A DNA stretch of 64,000 nt from Bradyrhizobium sp. U87765 SZCCT0048 (GTDB lineage Bacteria > Pseudomonadota > Alphaproteobacteria > Rhizobiales > Xanthobacteraceae), in the NCBI RefSeq assembly GCF_018131225.1, contig NZ_JAFCMM010000008.1:62001-126000 (forward strand), given 5' to 3'. The first letter of the stretch is position 1, and each line of letters opens with the position of its first letter. Below, piece after piece: positions 8,983 to 17,154 of this stretch. Both the position numbers and the translations under genes were made by a program. Below the pieces are notes generated by a model that ran no database searches, had not been told where the DNA came from, and saw only the letters and a list, made by a program, of their open reading frames with translations.

Positions 8983-9016
8983 AAGGGGAGGCGGGCAACC
9001 GGCCTCCCCTTCTTCG
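8983..9016 (+). terminator. Rho-independent terminator after rpmA
   Basis: A 10-bp stem AAGGGGAGGC / GCCTCCCCTT (8983-8992 and 9002-9011) with a 9-base loop, followed by CTTCGTTT. A second hairpin (TCCGCCGG / CCGGCGGA, 8942-8967) lies just upstream. Together they probably separate rplU-rpmA from the downstream acetyltransferase gene. Confidence 0.75.
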
Positions 9017-9087
9017 TTTCGCGCCGTCCAGCGCCTCCCGATCACCGGCAGGCAGCGGCGCGAAAACCAAGCCCCAAGGAGCATCAC

Positions 9088-9678
9088 ATGTTGCAGGAAC
9101 TGCCCACATCTTCGTTGCGCGAGGAAAGTAGCGTCGTCCTCGAGACCGCCCGGCTGGTGTTGCGCCAACCGACCCTCGCGGACGTAAAAGCCATCGCGTG
9201 CCTCGTCAACGATCGCCGCGTGGCCGAAAACCTGCGTCGCGTGCCGCATCCGTATACGGCCGACGACGCCATTGCCTTTATCAGTCATGTCGCCGCCACC
9301 GATCGCGACACCGTTTTCCTGATCGAGCATAAGGGCCGGCCCGTCGGCATGGTGGGCCTCGACTGGTCGCAGCCGGAGACTCCGGAGCTCGGCTACTGGC
9401 TCGGCGTCGACCACTGGCGCCAGGGCATCGCCACCGAGGCCGCCCGCGCCGTGATCGACTATGCGTTCGAGGAATTCGCCATCGAGCAGGTGATCGCCGG
9501 CGCCCGCGTCGTCAATCCGGCGTCGCGCCACATCCTGGAGAAGTGCGGCTTCCAGTGGACCGGCGTCGAGTTGCATCGCTTCCTGGCACTGGGTTCGTCC
9601 ACCCCGGTCGACCGCTTCCGCCTCGACCGCAGCGTGTGGGCCTCGCTCAAGAGCTGGAGCATCGCCACGCGGCGGTGA
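9088..9678 (+). CDS. GNAT-family N-acetyltransferase (RimJ/RimL type)
   Basis: 196 residues. The N-terminal strand LETARLVLRQPTLADVKAI and the motif A region ELGYWLGVDHWRQGIATEAARAVIDYAFE (Q/RxxGxG/A acetyl-CoA loop: RQGIAT) are those of the RimJ/RimL acetyltransferase branch, as are NPASRHILEKCGFQWTG near the end. It uses acetyl-CoA to acetylate an amino group; the substrate cannot be inferred. In related genomes a GNAT gene commonly sits between rpmA and obgE, so this is probably the ancestral neighbour of obgE, now separated from it by about 5 kb of accessory genes. Confidence 0.85.
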   Translation: MLQELPTSSLREESSVVLETARLVLRQPTLADVKAIACLVNDRRVAENLRRVPHPYTADDAIAFISHVAATDRDTVFLIEHKGRPVGMVGLDWSQPETPELGYWLGVDHWRQGIATEAARAVIDYAFEEFAIEQVIAGARVVNPASRHILEKCGFQWTGVELHRFLALGSSTPVDRFRLDRSVWASLKSWSIATRR

Positions 9679-9898
9679 TGTCCCAATGAAGGCGCTCGCG
9701 CGGGCGCCTTCATCTCGCTCGCGGGGCGCTGGTGCGGTGCGCCTTGATTGCCTTTTGGCAATCAAAGCACCGCCAACGTCTCATGCCAGGTGTCTGGGCG
9801 AAAGCGCTGCAGTCCGTCGCAGACGGATCGCGCGGGCCGGGCATGACAGAGACAGCCGATCATCCTCGCACTTCAGTGCACCATCCGACCTCACGCCC

Positions 9899-10609
9899 TC
9901 AGTCTTCCGCCTCGCTCTCGACCATGCGCGCGAGGTTGTCGTTGAGGCGGATGAGAAGACGGCGAAGCGTGTCGACATCTTCGCTGGCGAAGCCGGCGAG
10001 CATGTCGGCGCGGCCGGTCTTCAGCGCGGCGCGCGCCGCCGGCAGCCTCGCCTGGGCGGCCCGTGTCAACGACACGAGACTGCTGCGGCCGTCGGCGGGA
10101 TCGGGGCTGCGGCGAATCAGGCCGTCGCGCTCCATCCGCGCCAGCAGCTGCGCCATCGACGGCTGCTCAATGCGGGCGAAGCGCGCCAGATCCTTCTGCG
10201 CCACGGCGCCGCCATCGCGCAGCAGATAGAGCACCGGCATCTGCGACGCGCTGAGGCCGAGCGGCCTGAGCCGGCGCTCGGCAAGCCGCGTCAGCGCCCG
10301 CGCCGCGCTGTTGACCAGCGGCGCCGGCGTCGCCTGCAGATCCCAGTCGAGACCGGCGGCGGCAGGATCGGTCACCTCGGCCCGCGCACGCGCGCCAACG
10401 TTCAAGACATCGGCGCGATCCGCTGCGGCCGGCGCGGCAACGGCCGGATCCGCGGCTGTGCGCGGTCCCTTGGCGCGCAGTCCCTTGGCAAGCAGTCCCT
10501 TGGCACGCTCTCCGGCCGCGCGATCGGCCGTGGCGCTGCCGCGCTTGACGCCGCCGCGCGCCCTGGTCCCGTTCGTCCGCCGCATCGCTTGCGCTCTCCC
10601 ATTCGCCAT
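9899..10609 (-). CDS. MarR-family transcriptional repressor with long low-complexity N-terminus
   Basis: 236 residues from ATG 10609 (ATG 10585 is an alternative). The MarR winged-helix domain occupies about the last 150 residues: SASQMPVLYLLRDGG, QKDLARFARIEQPSMAQLLARMERDGLIRR and the wing DPADGRSSLVSLT. Before it lies an unusual 85-residue Ala/Lys/Arg-rich stretch with internal AKGLLAKGLRAKG repeats encoded by a roughly 15-bp DNA repeat near 10466-10510. It is divergent from the TetX-like monooxygenase gene, with two palindromes between them that are probably its operators. MarR proteins typically repress such divergent detoxification genes and release on binding a phenolic or drug ligand. 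Confidence 0.85.
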   Translation of the reverse strand: MANGRAQAMRRTNGTRARGGVKRGSATADRAAGERAKGLLAKGLRAKGPRTAADPAVAAPAAADRADVLNVGARARAEVTDPAAAGLDWDLQATPAPLVNSAARALTRLAERRLRPLGLSASQMPVLYLLRDGGAVAQKDLARFARIEQPSMAQLLARMERDGLIRRSPDPADGRSSLVSLTRAAQARLPAARAALKTGRADMLAGFASEDVDTLRRLLIRLNDNLARMVESEAED

Positions 10610-10689
10610 CCGGGCCTCGCAGGCGGGATCGCTCCAGCACCAACCGTTGGCCCGCAGGCCGCCATCTAACGCGACCACAGCAATCTTGT

Positions 10690-10722
10690 ATAGGTCCCTA
10701 TGTTTATTATATAGGCCCCTAT
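10690..10722. promoter_or_regulatory. Paired palindromic operators between marR and the monooxygenase
   Basis: Two 12-bp palindromes, ATAGGTCCCTAT (10690-10701) and ATAGGCCCCTAT (10711-10722), share perfect ATAGG/CCTAT arms with two-base centres. Their centres are 21 bp apart, two helical turns, so dimers would bind on one face of the DNA. They lie in an AT-rich patch in the 135-bp divergent intergenic region, where both promoters must be. Most likely they are the binding sites of the adjacent MarR repressor. Confidence 0.75.
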
Positions 10723-10744
10723 GTAAATCGACCGAGGTTCCGCC

Positions 10745-11923
10745 ATGTCCGCTTCGCCCCGCATCGCCATCGTCGGCGCCGGCCCCGCCGGCCTGACCCT
10801 CGCCCGTCTGCTGCATCTCGCCGGCATGACCCCGACGGTGTTCGAGCGCGAGGACCCGGCAGTAGCGCGGCCGCAGGGCGGCACGCTCGACCTGCATGCC
10901 GACGGCGGCCAGCTGGCGCTGGCGCGCGCCGGCCTGACCGCGGAATTCCGGCGGATCGCGCGCTACGAAGACCAGGGCAGCCGGATCTACGCCCCGAGCG
11001 GCGAGCTGCTGTTCGCCGACGACGATGCCGCGGACGCCGACCGCCCCGAGGTCGACCGCACCGCGCTGCGCGAGGTGCTGCTGGCGTCGCTGCCGCCGGG
11101 CATGGTGCAGTGGTCGCGGCGGCTGCGCGAGGCGCGGCCACGGGCGGACGGCGCGTTCGATCTCGTATGCGACGAGGCCACCGCGGGGCCGTTCGACCTC
11201 GTGGTCGGCGCCGACGGCGCCTGGTCGCGAATCCGGCCGCTGGTGTCGGCCTATCGTCCGCACTACAGCGGGCTGACCTTCATCGAGTTCGGCATCGACA
11301 ACGCCGATGCGCGCCACCCCGCGCTCGCGGCCCTGGTCGGGCATGGCAAGATCGGCGCCGAGGGCGACGGCCGCAGCCTGATCGTGCAGCGCAACGGCAA
11401 CGCCCATCTGCGCGGCTACGCGATCTTCCGCGTGCCCACCGACTGGGCCGCGGCGACCTTCGACTTCGCCAACCCCGCCGCCGCGCGCGCGCGGCTGGCG
11501 GCCGAGTTCGCGGGCTGGGCGGCGCCGTTCCGTGCGCTGATCGCCGCCAGCAACGATCACATCGTGCCGCGCCCGATTTATGCGCTGCCGATCGGCCATC
11601 ACTGGCCAGCGCGCGACGGCGTCACGCTGATCGGCGACGCGGCCCATGTGATGTCCCCGTTCGGCGGCGACGGCGTCAACATGGCGATGCTGGACGCGGC
11701 CGAGCTCGCCCGTCACCTCGCCGAAGACAGCGACTGGCGCGCCGCCGTGCGCCGCCATGAAACGGAGATGTTCGCGCGCGTTGAGGAGCCCGCGGCCCAT
11801 GCGGCCGAGGCGGCGGCGACGGAGCTGTCCCATGTCGGGCCGGAGTTGATGCTGCGGCAGTTCGAGGACCACCGCGCGCAGCGTCTCGCCGCCGCGCGCG
11901 GCATCACGCCGGCGGCGGGTTGA
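10745..11923 (+). CDS. FAD-dependent monooxygenase, TetX-like
   Basis: 392 residues of the class A flavin hydroxylase fold. It shows the N-terminal GxGxxG dinucleotide site (IVGAGPAGLTLARLL, about 9-23), the QGGTLDLHADGGQLALARAGL segment that closely parallels the tetracycline-inactivating TetX family, and the C-terminal FAD motif GDAAHVMSPFGGDGVN (about 293-308). These enzymes hydroxylate aromatic or polyketide-like compounds with NADPH and oxygen. It is divergent from a MarR gene and followed by a convergent DMT exporter, a layout typical for detoxification. Substrate is unproven; a TetX-like fold does not by itself show tetracycline destruction. Confidence 0.82.
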   Translation: MSASPRIAIVGAGPAGLTLARLLHLAGMTPTVFEREDPAVARPQGGTLDLHADGGQLALARAGLTAEFRRIARYEDQGSRIYAPSGELLFADDDAADADRPEVDRTALREVLLASLPPGMVQWSRRLREARPRADGAFDLVCDEATAGPFDLVVGADGAWSRIRPLVSAYRPHYSGLTFIEFGIDNADARHPALAALVGHGKIGAEGDGRSLIVQRNGNAHLRGYAIFRVPTDWAAATFDFANPAAARARLAAEFAGWAAPFRALIAASNDHIVPRPIYALPIGHHWPARDGVTLIGDAAHVMSPFGGDGVNMAMLDAAELARHLAEDSDWRAAVRRHETEMFARVEEPAAHAAEAAATELSHVGPELMLRQFEDHRAQRLAAARGITPAAG

Positions 11924-12809
11924 GGGCCTCGGCCTGCCGGCCCATCGCCTGCTCGCGCAGGAAGATGTAGAGCCCGGCGGCAATGATGATGGCGGCGCCG
12001 ATCAGCGTCGCGTGCGAAGGCACCTCGCCGAACACGGCATAGCCGAAGATCACCGCCCAGATGATCATGGTGTACTGATAGGGCACGACGACGCTGGCGG
12101 CGGCGAGCTTGAGCGAGCGGTTGAGGCACAGCAGCGCCGTCACCGAAATCACCCCGGCCAGCATGAACAGGCCGACGTCGCGCGGCGTCGGCGGCACCCA
12201 GGCGAACAGCGTCAGCAGGCCGCCGACGGTGAAGGTGCCGGCGAACTGGCTGGTGGCCAGCACGATGTCCGGCGTGCTGCGCAGGCTGCGGGTGATCAGC
12301 ATCAACGTGGTGAACGACAGGCTGCCGCCGAGCGCGATCAGCGACGGCCAGCCGAGCCCGGCGCCGGACGGCCGCAGCGCGACGAGCACGCCGAAAAAGC
12401 CGACCCCGACCGCGGTCCAGCGCCGCCAGCCGACATGCTCGCGCAGGAAGATCGCCGACGCCGCGGTGACGAAGATCGGCGCGGCGAGATAGTAGGTGAT
12501 GACGTCGGCGAGCGGCAGATAGGCGGCGGCGAGGAAGAACAGCCCGACCTCGCCCGTCGACAGCACGATGCGCAGCAGCTGCAGCCATGGCCGCTCCAGC
12601 CCGACGAACGCGTCGCGCCGGCGCAGGATCATCGGCGCCAGCACCACAAACGCGGCGCAGGCGCGCAGGAACAGGAGCTGGCCGACCGCATAGGTCGAGA
12701 CCATGAACTTGCCGATGGCATCGCCGCACGAGAACAGCGCCACCGCCACCAGCATCAGGCCGATGCCGGCCAGCGCGGAGCCGGCCTGCGGCTTGTCCAT
12801 CACGGTCAT
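11904..12809 (-). CDS. DMT-superfamily (EamA) transporter
   Basis: 301 residues with ten predicted membrane helices in two EamA repeats. The first repeat begins near residue 15 (GIGLMLVAVALFSCGDAIGKF) and the second near 155 (WPSLIALGGSLSFTTLMLITR), each ending with an EP/GE-type motif region such as FGEVPSHATLIGAAIIIAAG. Members export metabolites, amino acids or drugs across the inner membrane. Its end overlaps the end of the monooxygenase gene by 20 bases in convergent orientation. Substrate unknown. Confidence 0.85.
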   Translation of the reverse strand: MTVMDKPQAGSALAGIGLMLVAVALFSCGDAIGKFMVSTYAVGQLLFLRACAAFVVLAPMILRRRDAFVGLERPWLQLLRIVLSTGEVGLFFLAAAYLPLADVITYYLAAPIFVTAASAIFLREHVGWRRWTAVGVGFFGVLVALRPSGAGLGWPSLIALGGSLSFTTLMLITRSLRSTPDIVLATSQFAGTFTVGGLLTLFAWVPPTPRDVGLFMLAGVISVTALLCLNRSLKLAAASVVVPYQYTMIIWAVIFGYAVFGEVPSHATLIGAAIIIAAGLYIFLREQAMGRQAEALNPPPA

Positions 12810-12898
12810 GGCGGGGTCCTCAGGTGAAATCCGGGCCGAGCAACGGCGCGGAGCATGGACTTCGAGCGCAATGCTCTGGAGCGATCCGTGATGTCATC

Positions 12899-12981
12899 CG
12901 TCACCCTTCGAGGCTCGCGGAGCCTGTCATCGGGCCGCGCTTCGCGCGGACCCGTTGGCTCGCACCTCAGGATGACGGAGC
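12899..12981. repeat. Extragenic palindromic repeat
   Basis: Element beginning CGTCACCCTTCGAGGCTCGC and ending GCTCGCACCTCAGGATGACG, containing internal CCGCGCTTCGCGCGG. The same family occurs at 20537-20611, 35568-35672 and 43737-43858. The gap 12810-13143 otherwise holds no recognised gene. Confidence 0.75.
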
Positions 12982-13143
12982 ATGCATGCGCCTCGCGTCA
13001 TCACACTTGCGCTCACATTTGAGCAAGACGGCCCCTGGATAGACCGCAGGCCATCCACGATCAATCCGCTTCGCATCGCGCGTCGGGATTGACGGCGGCG
13101 GCGGTTGTCTTCGATGATCGCATGCCCGCCGGAGATCGATCAG

Positions 13144-14523
13144 ATGCATCATTGTCGCACGCCTCGCCCCGCCGCCATGTCCCGGCGCGCGGTCACCTTG
13201 ATGACGCCCATGGCGATCGCCGTTGCCGGCATGATCGGCGCGTGCTTGCCGGCGCGCGCGGAGGTCGACGTGCCGCGCGTCAAGGCCGCGGTGGCGCAAA
13301 CGCTGGCGCGCGAATATCCCGCGCTCGATGCGCTGTACAAAGACATCCACGCCCATCCGGAGATCGCCTTCCAGGAGGTGAAGACGGCGGCCAAGCTCGC
13401 CGCGCAGATGCGCGCGCTCGGTTTCGAGGTGACCGAGGGCATCGGCAAGACCGGGTTGGTCGCGCTGTATCGCAACGGGCCCGGGCCGACCATCATGGTG
13501 CGCACCGAACTCGACGCGCTGCCGATGGAGGAAAAGACCGGACTGCCCTACGCCAGCCATGACAAGACGACGTGGAACGGGCGCGAAACCTTCGTGGCGC
13601 ACAGCTGCGGCCACGACATCCACATGGCGAGCTGGGTGGGAACGGCGAAGGCGCTGCTCGACCTCAAGGACGCCTGGCACGGCACGCTGATGTTCATCGC
13701 CCAGCCGGCGGAGGAAGAGGTGACCGGCGCGAAGGCAATGCTGGACGACGGCCTGTTCACCCGCTTCGGCAAGCCCGACATGGCGTTCGGCCTGCATGAC
13801 GGGCCCGGCGCCTACGGCCACATCAGCTATCGCAGCGGCATCGGCTCGTCGAGCTCGGACCTGCTGGAGATCGCCTTTCACGGCCGCGGCGGCCATGGCG
13901 CCGTGCCGCAGGCGACGATCGACCCGGTGATGATGGCGTCGCGCTTCGTGGTGGACGTGCAGAGCGTCATCAGCCGCGAAAAGGACCCGACCGAATTCGG
14001 TGTCGTCTCGGTCGGCGCCATCCACGGCGGCACCGCCGCCAACATCATCCCCGACCGCGCCTTCATCGCCGGAACCATCCGCGCCTACAAGCCGGAGGTC
14101 CGCGCCAGACTGTTCAAAGGCATCGAGCGCACCGCGAAGGCGGTGGCCGCCATGGCCGATGCGCCGGCGCCGGACGTCAAGATCACCGAAGGCACCAAGC
14201 CGGTGATGAACGACGCCGCCGTGGTCGCGCGCGCCGAGCGCGTGCTGAAGGCCGGCTTCGGCGACAACGCCGGGCCATCGCCCGCCATCACCGCCAGCGA
14301 GGACTTTTCCGAATTCGCCGCCGTCGTGCCGTCGATGTTCTTCAACATCGGCGTGTATGCGCCGGACCAGGTGGCGGCGGCGCGCAACGGCAGCGGACCG
14401 CCGCTCGCCGCCAACCATTCGCCGCAATTCGCCCCGGTGCCGCAGCCGACCATCGAGACCGGGGTGACCGCCATGACGCTGGCGGTGCTGAGCGGCTTCG
14501 ACAGCCGCGCGGCGGCAAAATAG
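13144..14523 (+). CDS. Secreted M20-family amidohydrolase (aminoacylase/carboxypeptidase type)
   Basis: 459 residues from ATG 13144, chosen because a GGAG lies about 9 bases upstream; ATG 13105 and 13177 are alternatives. A signal peptide ends at ...GACLPARA. The M20D motifs follow: HAHPEIAFQE, MVRTELDALPMEEKTG, AHSCGHDIHMA (metal ligands), PAEEE (catalytic Glu pair) and HGRGGHGAVPQ, with a late NHSPQF His. Enzymes of this kind cleave N-acyl amino acids or dipeptides in the periplasm. It lies in the accessory block directly before obgE. Confidence 0.88.
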   Translation: MHHCRTPRPAAMSRRAVTLMTPMAIAVAGMIGACLPARAEVDVPRVKAAVAQTLAREYPALDALYKDIHAHPEIAFQEVKTAAKLAAQMRALGFEVTEGIGKTGLVALYRNGPGPTIMVRTELDALPMEEKTGLPYASHDKTTWNGRETFVAHSCGHDIHMASWVGTAKALLDLKDAWHGTLMFIAQPAEEEVTGAKAMLDDGLFTRFGKPDMAFGLHDGPGAYGHISYRSGIGSSSSDLLEIAFHGRGGHGAVPQATIDPVMMASRFVVDVQSVISREKDPTEFGVVSVGAIHGGTAANIIPDRAFIAGTIRAYKPEVRARLFKGIERTAKAVAAMADAPAPDVKITEGTKPVMNDAAVVARAERVLKAGFGDNAGPSPAITASEDFSEFAAVVPSMFFNIGVYAPDQVAAARNGSGPPLAANHSPQFAPVPQPTIETGVTAMTLAVLSGFDSRAAAK

Positions 14524-14648
14524 GACGGCGGCGCCATCCCGCGCCCACCGCGGCCGTTCCGGCCCGAAAACCGCGGCTTGCGGCGGTTTCAGCGCCGTTT
14601 TGGCCGGAAAGGTAGGCACGGCGGCGCGATCTGTGGTACCTGACCGCC

Positions 14649-15698
14649 ATGAAATTCCTGGATGAAGCCAAGGTCTATATCCGCTCCGGCGACGGCGGCA
14701 ACGGCTGCGTCGCGTTCCGGCGCGAGAAGTTCATCGAGTTCGGCGGGCCGAGCGGCGGCAACGGCGGCAAGGGCGGCGACGTGGTCATCGAGGCCGTCGA
14801 CGGCCTCAACACGCTGATCGACTACCGCTACCAGCAGCACTTCAAGGCGCCCAAGGGCACCCATGGCATGGGCAAGGACCGCCATGGCGCCAACGGCAAG
14901 GAAATCGTGCTGAAAGTTCCGGTCGGCACGCAGGTGTTCGACGAGGACCGCGAGACGCTGCTGGCCGACTTCACCACCGTCGGCCAGAAGATGACCATTG
15001 CCCATGGCGGCAATGGCGGCTTCGGCAACGCGCATTTCAAGTCGTCGACCAACCGCGCGCCGCGCCATGCCAACCCCGGCCAGCCCGGCGAGGAGCGCTG
15101 GCTGTGGCTGCGGCTCAAGCTGATCGCCGACGCCGGCCTTGTCGGCCTGCCCAATGCCGGCAAGAGCACCTTCCTCGCCGCGGTCAGCGCGGCGAAGCCG
15201 AAGATCGGCGACTATCCCTTCACCACGCTGCACCCGCAGCTCGGCGTCGTCACCATCGACGGCCGCGAATTCGTGCTCGCCGACATTCCCGGGCTGATCG
15301 AGGGCGCCCATGAAGGCGCCGGCCTCGGCGATCGCTTTCTCGGCCATGTCGAGCGCTGCCGCGTGCTGCTGCATCTCATCGACGCCACCTGCGAGCATGC
15401 CGGCAAGGCGTACAAGACGATCCGCGGGGAGCTCGAGGCCTACGCCGAGAGTCTCGCCGAGAAGACCGAGATCGTGGCGCTGAACAAGATCGACGCGGTC
15501 GATCCGGACGAGCTGAAAGAGCAGGTCAAGCGGCTCAAGCGCGCGGCGAAGAAGACGCCGCTGCTGATCTCCGGCGCCACCGGCACCGGCGTGCCGGAGG
15601 CGCTGCGCGCCCTCGCCGAGATCGTCGGCGAAGCCCCGGTATCGCTGAAAGCCCAGTCCGCCGCCGACGCGGCGCCCTGGTCGCCGCCGATCGACTGA
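14649..15698 (+). CDS. obgE: GTPase ObgE/CgtA
   Basis: 349 residues. The Obg domain (about 1-157) begins MKFLDEAKVYIRSGDGGNGC with its glycine-rich GGNGGKGGDVVIEA repeats. The G domain carries the P-loop GLPNAGKSTF (about 167-176), switch region FTTLHPQLGVV, DIPGLIEGAHEGAGLG (G3) and NKID (G4). It is an essential GTPase in 50S subunit assembly and stress signalling. Alphaproteobacterial obgE normally follows rplU-rpmA; here about 5 kb of accessory genes lie between. Confidence 0.97.
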   Translation: MKFLDEAKVYIRSGDGGNGCVAFRREKFIEFGGPSGGNGGKGGDVVIEAVDGLNTLIDYRYQQHFKAPKGTHGMGKDRHGANGKEIVLKVPVGTQVFDEDRETLLADFTTVGQKMTIAHGGNGGFGNAHFKSSTNRAPRHANPGQPGEERWLWLRLKLIADAGLVGLPNAGKSTFLAAVSAAKPKIGDYPFTTLHPQLGVVTIDGREFVLADIPGLIEGAHEGAGLGDRFLGHVERCRVLLHLIDATCEHAGKAYKTIRGELEAYAESLAEKTEIVALNKIDAVDPDELKEQVKRLKRAAKKTPLLISGATGTGVPEALRALAEIVGEAPVSLKAQSAADAAPWSPPID

Positions 15699-16079
15699 GC
15701 GCGGCTCGCCTCATCCCGAGAGTCTGACCGAAAAAAGCGTCAGGGGACCGTGAAGTGACGGCGCTTTCCGTCTTTCTCTGTCGGGACCGGGCTTGTCCCG
15801 GCCACCTCGCTGAGGGACGCAGTGCCTTCCTGATCGAGGTCGCCGGGACAGGCCCGGCGACGACAAAAATTTGGATCGGTGATTGCTGTTTCGGTCAGGC
15901 TCTCAGGAGCCAGCAACGCGGGCGTCCCGCAGGATGAGGCCACGGCGCCGCCAGCCCGCGACAAGCGCCGTTGCAAACCCGAGCCGCAGCGGTCTGGCCT
16001 CATGGTTCGAGACGCGCGGCGTTGCCGCGCTCCTCATCATGAGGAGACAGGTTTCACCACACGGAACAAGGCCGCGCCC
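15699..16079. repeat. Gap with two extragenic repeat elements
   Basis: No gene seen between obgE and the convergent metallopeptidase gene. Bases 15779-15862 hold an imperfect inverted element (GGGACCGGGCTTGTCCCGGC ... GCCGGGACAGGCCCGGCGACGAC). Bases 15998-16043 hold the palindrome CTCATGGTTCGAGACGCGCG ... GCGCTCCTCATCATGAG shared with several other gaps. Confidence 0.7.
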
Positions 16080-16835
16080 CTACTCGTCGACGCCGTAGCG
16101 GTGCAGGTCGTTGCCGTGGGTGTCGAGCCAGGTCTTGGCGCGCGACGTCGCCGGGCAGATGCGCTCGACGACGCGCCAGAAGCGCGCCGAGTGGTTCATC
16201 TCGACGAGATGCGACACCTCGTGGGCGGCGAGATAGTCGAGCACATGGGGCGGCGCGAGGATCAGCCGCCAGGAGTACGACAGGATGCCCGCCGACGTGC
16301 ACGAGCCCCAGCGGCTCGACTGGTCGCGGATGGTGATGCGCTTGATGCGAACATTGAGTTCCTCGGCGTAGCGCTGCGACGCCTTGGCGAGTTCGCGCCG
16401 CGCCTCGCGCTTGAGGAAGTCGGCGACACGGCGCTCGATATGCTCGACGCCGCCGGCGACGCAGAGAACGCGCTCGCCGCTGTCACGTGTTTCCGTCCAC
16501 ACGGTTCCACGCTCGCCGGCGCGATGCACGATGCGGTGGGGCATGCCGCGCAGCGGCACGGTCATGCCGGCCGAAAACGGCACGGCCTTGGGCAGGCCGC
16601 CGAGCCGCGCCGCGATCCAGGCGCCGTGACGCTGCGCAAAGTCGCGCGCATCCGCAACGCTGCCGCGCGGCGGCATGGTGAGAATGGCTTCACGGTCGCT
16701 GGGATGAATGCGCAGCGTGTAACGGCGCGCGCGGCGATGCCGGCGCAGCCGCACCGAATAGATGGCCGAGCCAACCTTGACTGCAATCGCATGTGGCTCG
16801 GCAGGACGCCGATAAAGAAGGGCACGCGTAGCCAT
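16080..16835 (-). CDS. YgjP-like (M48/DUF45) metallopeptidase domain protein
   Basis: 251 residues from ATG 16835 (MATRALLYRR); the frame is open further upstream but that part is not protein-like. The C-terminal half carries the zinc-protease signature AAHEVSHLVEMNHSARFW, with HExxH plus a downstream His, preceded by the conserved RWGSCTSAGILSYSWRLILAP segment. These are marks of the YgjP/DUF45 family. Function in the cell is poorly known; it is likely a cytosolic zinc-dependent hydrolase. It is a single gene, convergent with obgE. Confidence 0.85.
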   Translation of the reverse strand: MATRALLYRRPAEPHAIAVKVGSAIYSVRLRRHRRARRYTLRIHPSDREAILTMPPRGSVADARDFAQRHGAWIAARLGGLPKAVPFSAGMTVPLRGMPHRIVHRAGERGTVWTETRDSGERVLCVAGGVEHIERRVADFLKREARRELAKASQRYAEELNVRIKRITIRDQSSRWGSCTSAGILSYSWRLILAPPHVLDYLAAHEVSHLVEMNHSARFWRVVERICPATSRAKTWLDTHGNDLHRYGVDE

Positions 16836-17085
16836 GTCGGAAGATCCGGGGTCGAGTAATTCCTCCGGAGTCTGCCACATCCGCTGCCACCAGAATTTCT
16901 CGGCGCAGAAACAAATCATTTGCCCAACATATAGGAGAGAGCGTGAAGCTGTCTGCCACATGGAGAGGTTCGGAACCGACTTCAAGATTCAATCTTTTCG
17001 CGGGTTCCCAGGCATTTTGGATGATTCATGATTCACCCCGCCGCCGCAATCGACGGCTGGATTCCGCCAGCTGTTTCAAAGAGTT

Positions 17086-17113
17086 GCGGCCCGTTGCGAG
17101 AGCAACGGGCCGC
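17086..17113 (-). terminator. Hairpin terminator downstream of phaZ
   Basis: Perfect 12-bp stem GCGGCCCGTTGC / GCAACGGGCCGC with a GAGA loop, about 42 bases past the phaZ stop. On the minus strand it is followed by AACTCTTT, so the U-tract is weak. The rest of the gap 16836-17154 holds no gene. Confidence 0.6.
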
Positions 17114-17154
17114 GCGGCCGATTCAGCTGTGAAATCAGCGTTTTCGGTAATGCG

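Noticed and set aside
10745..11923. Calling the monooxygenase a tetracycline resistance gene tet(X)
   Set aside because: Overall pattern is TetX-like but substrate-contact residues cannot be verified by eye, and many such flavoenzymes in soil bacteria act on other compounds.
10610..11983. Upstream extension of the MarR reading frame to a 694-residue protein
   Set aside because: It runs antisense through the entire monooxygenase gene with Arg/Gly-rich, non-family sequence; only the part from 10609 down is MarR-like.
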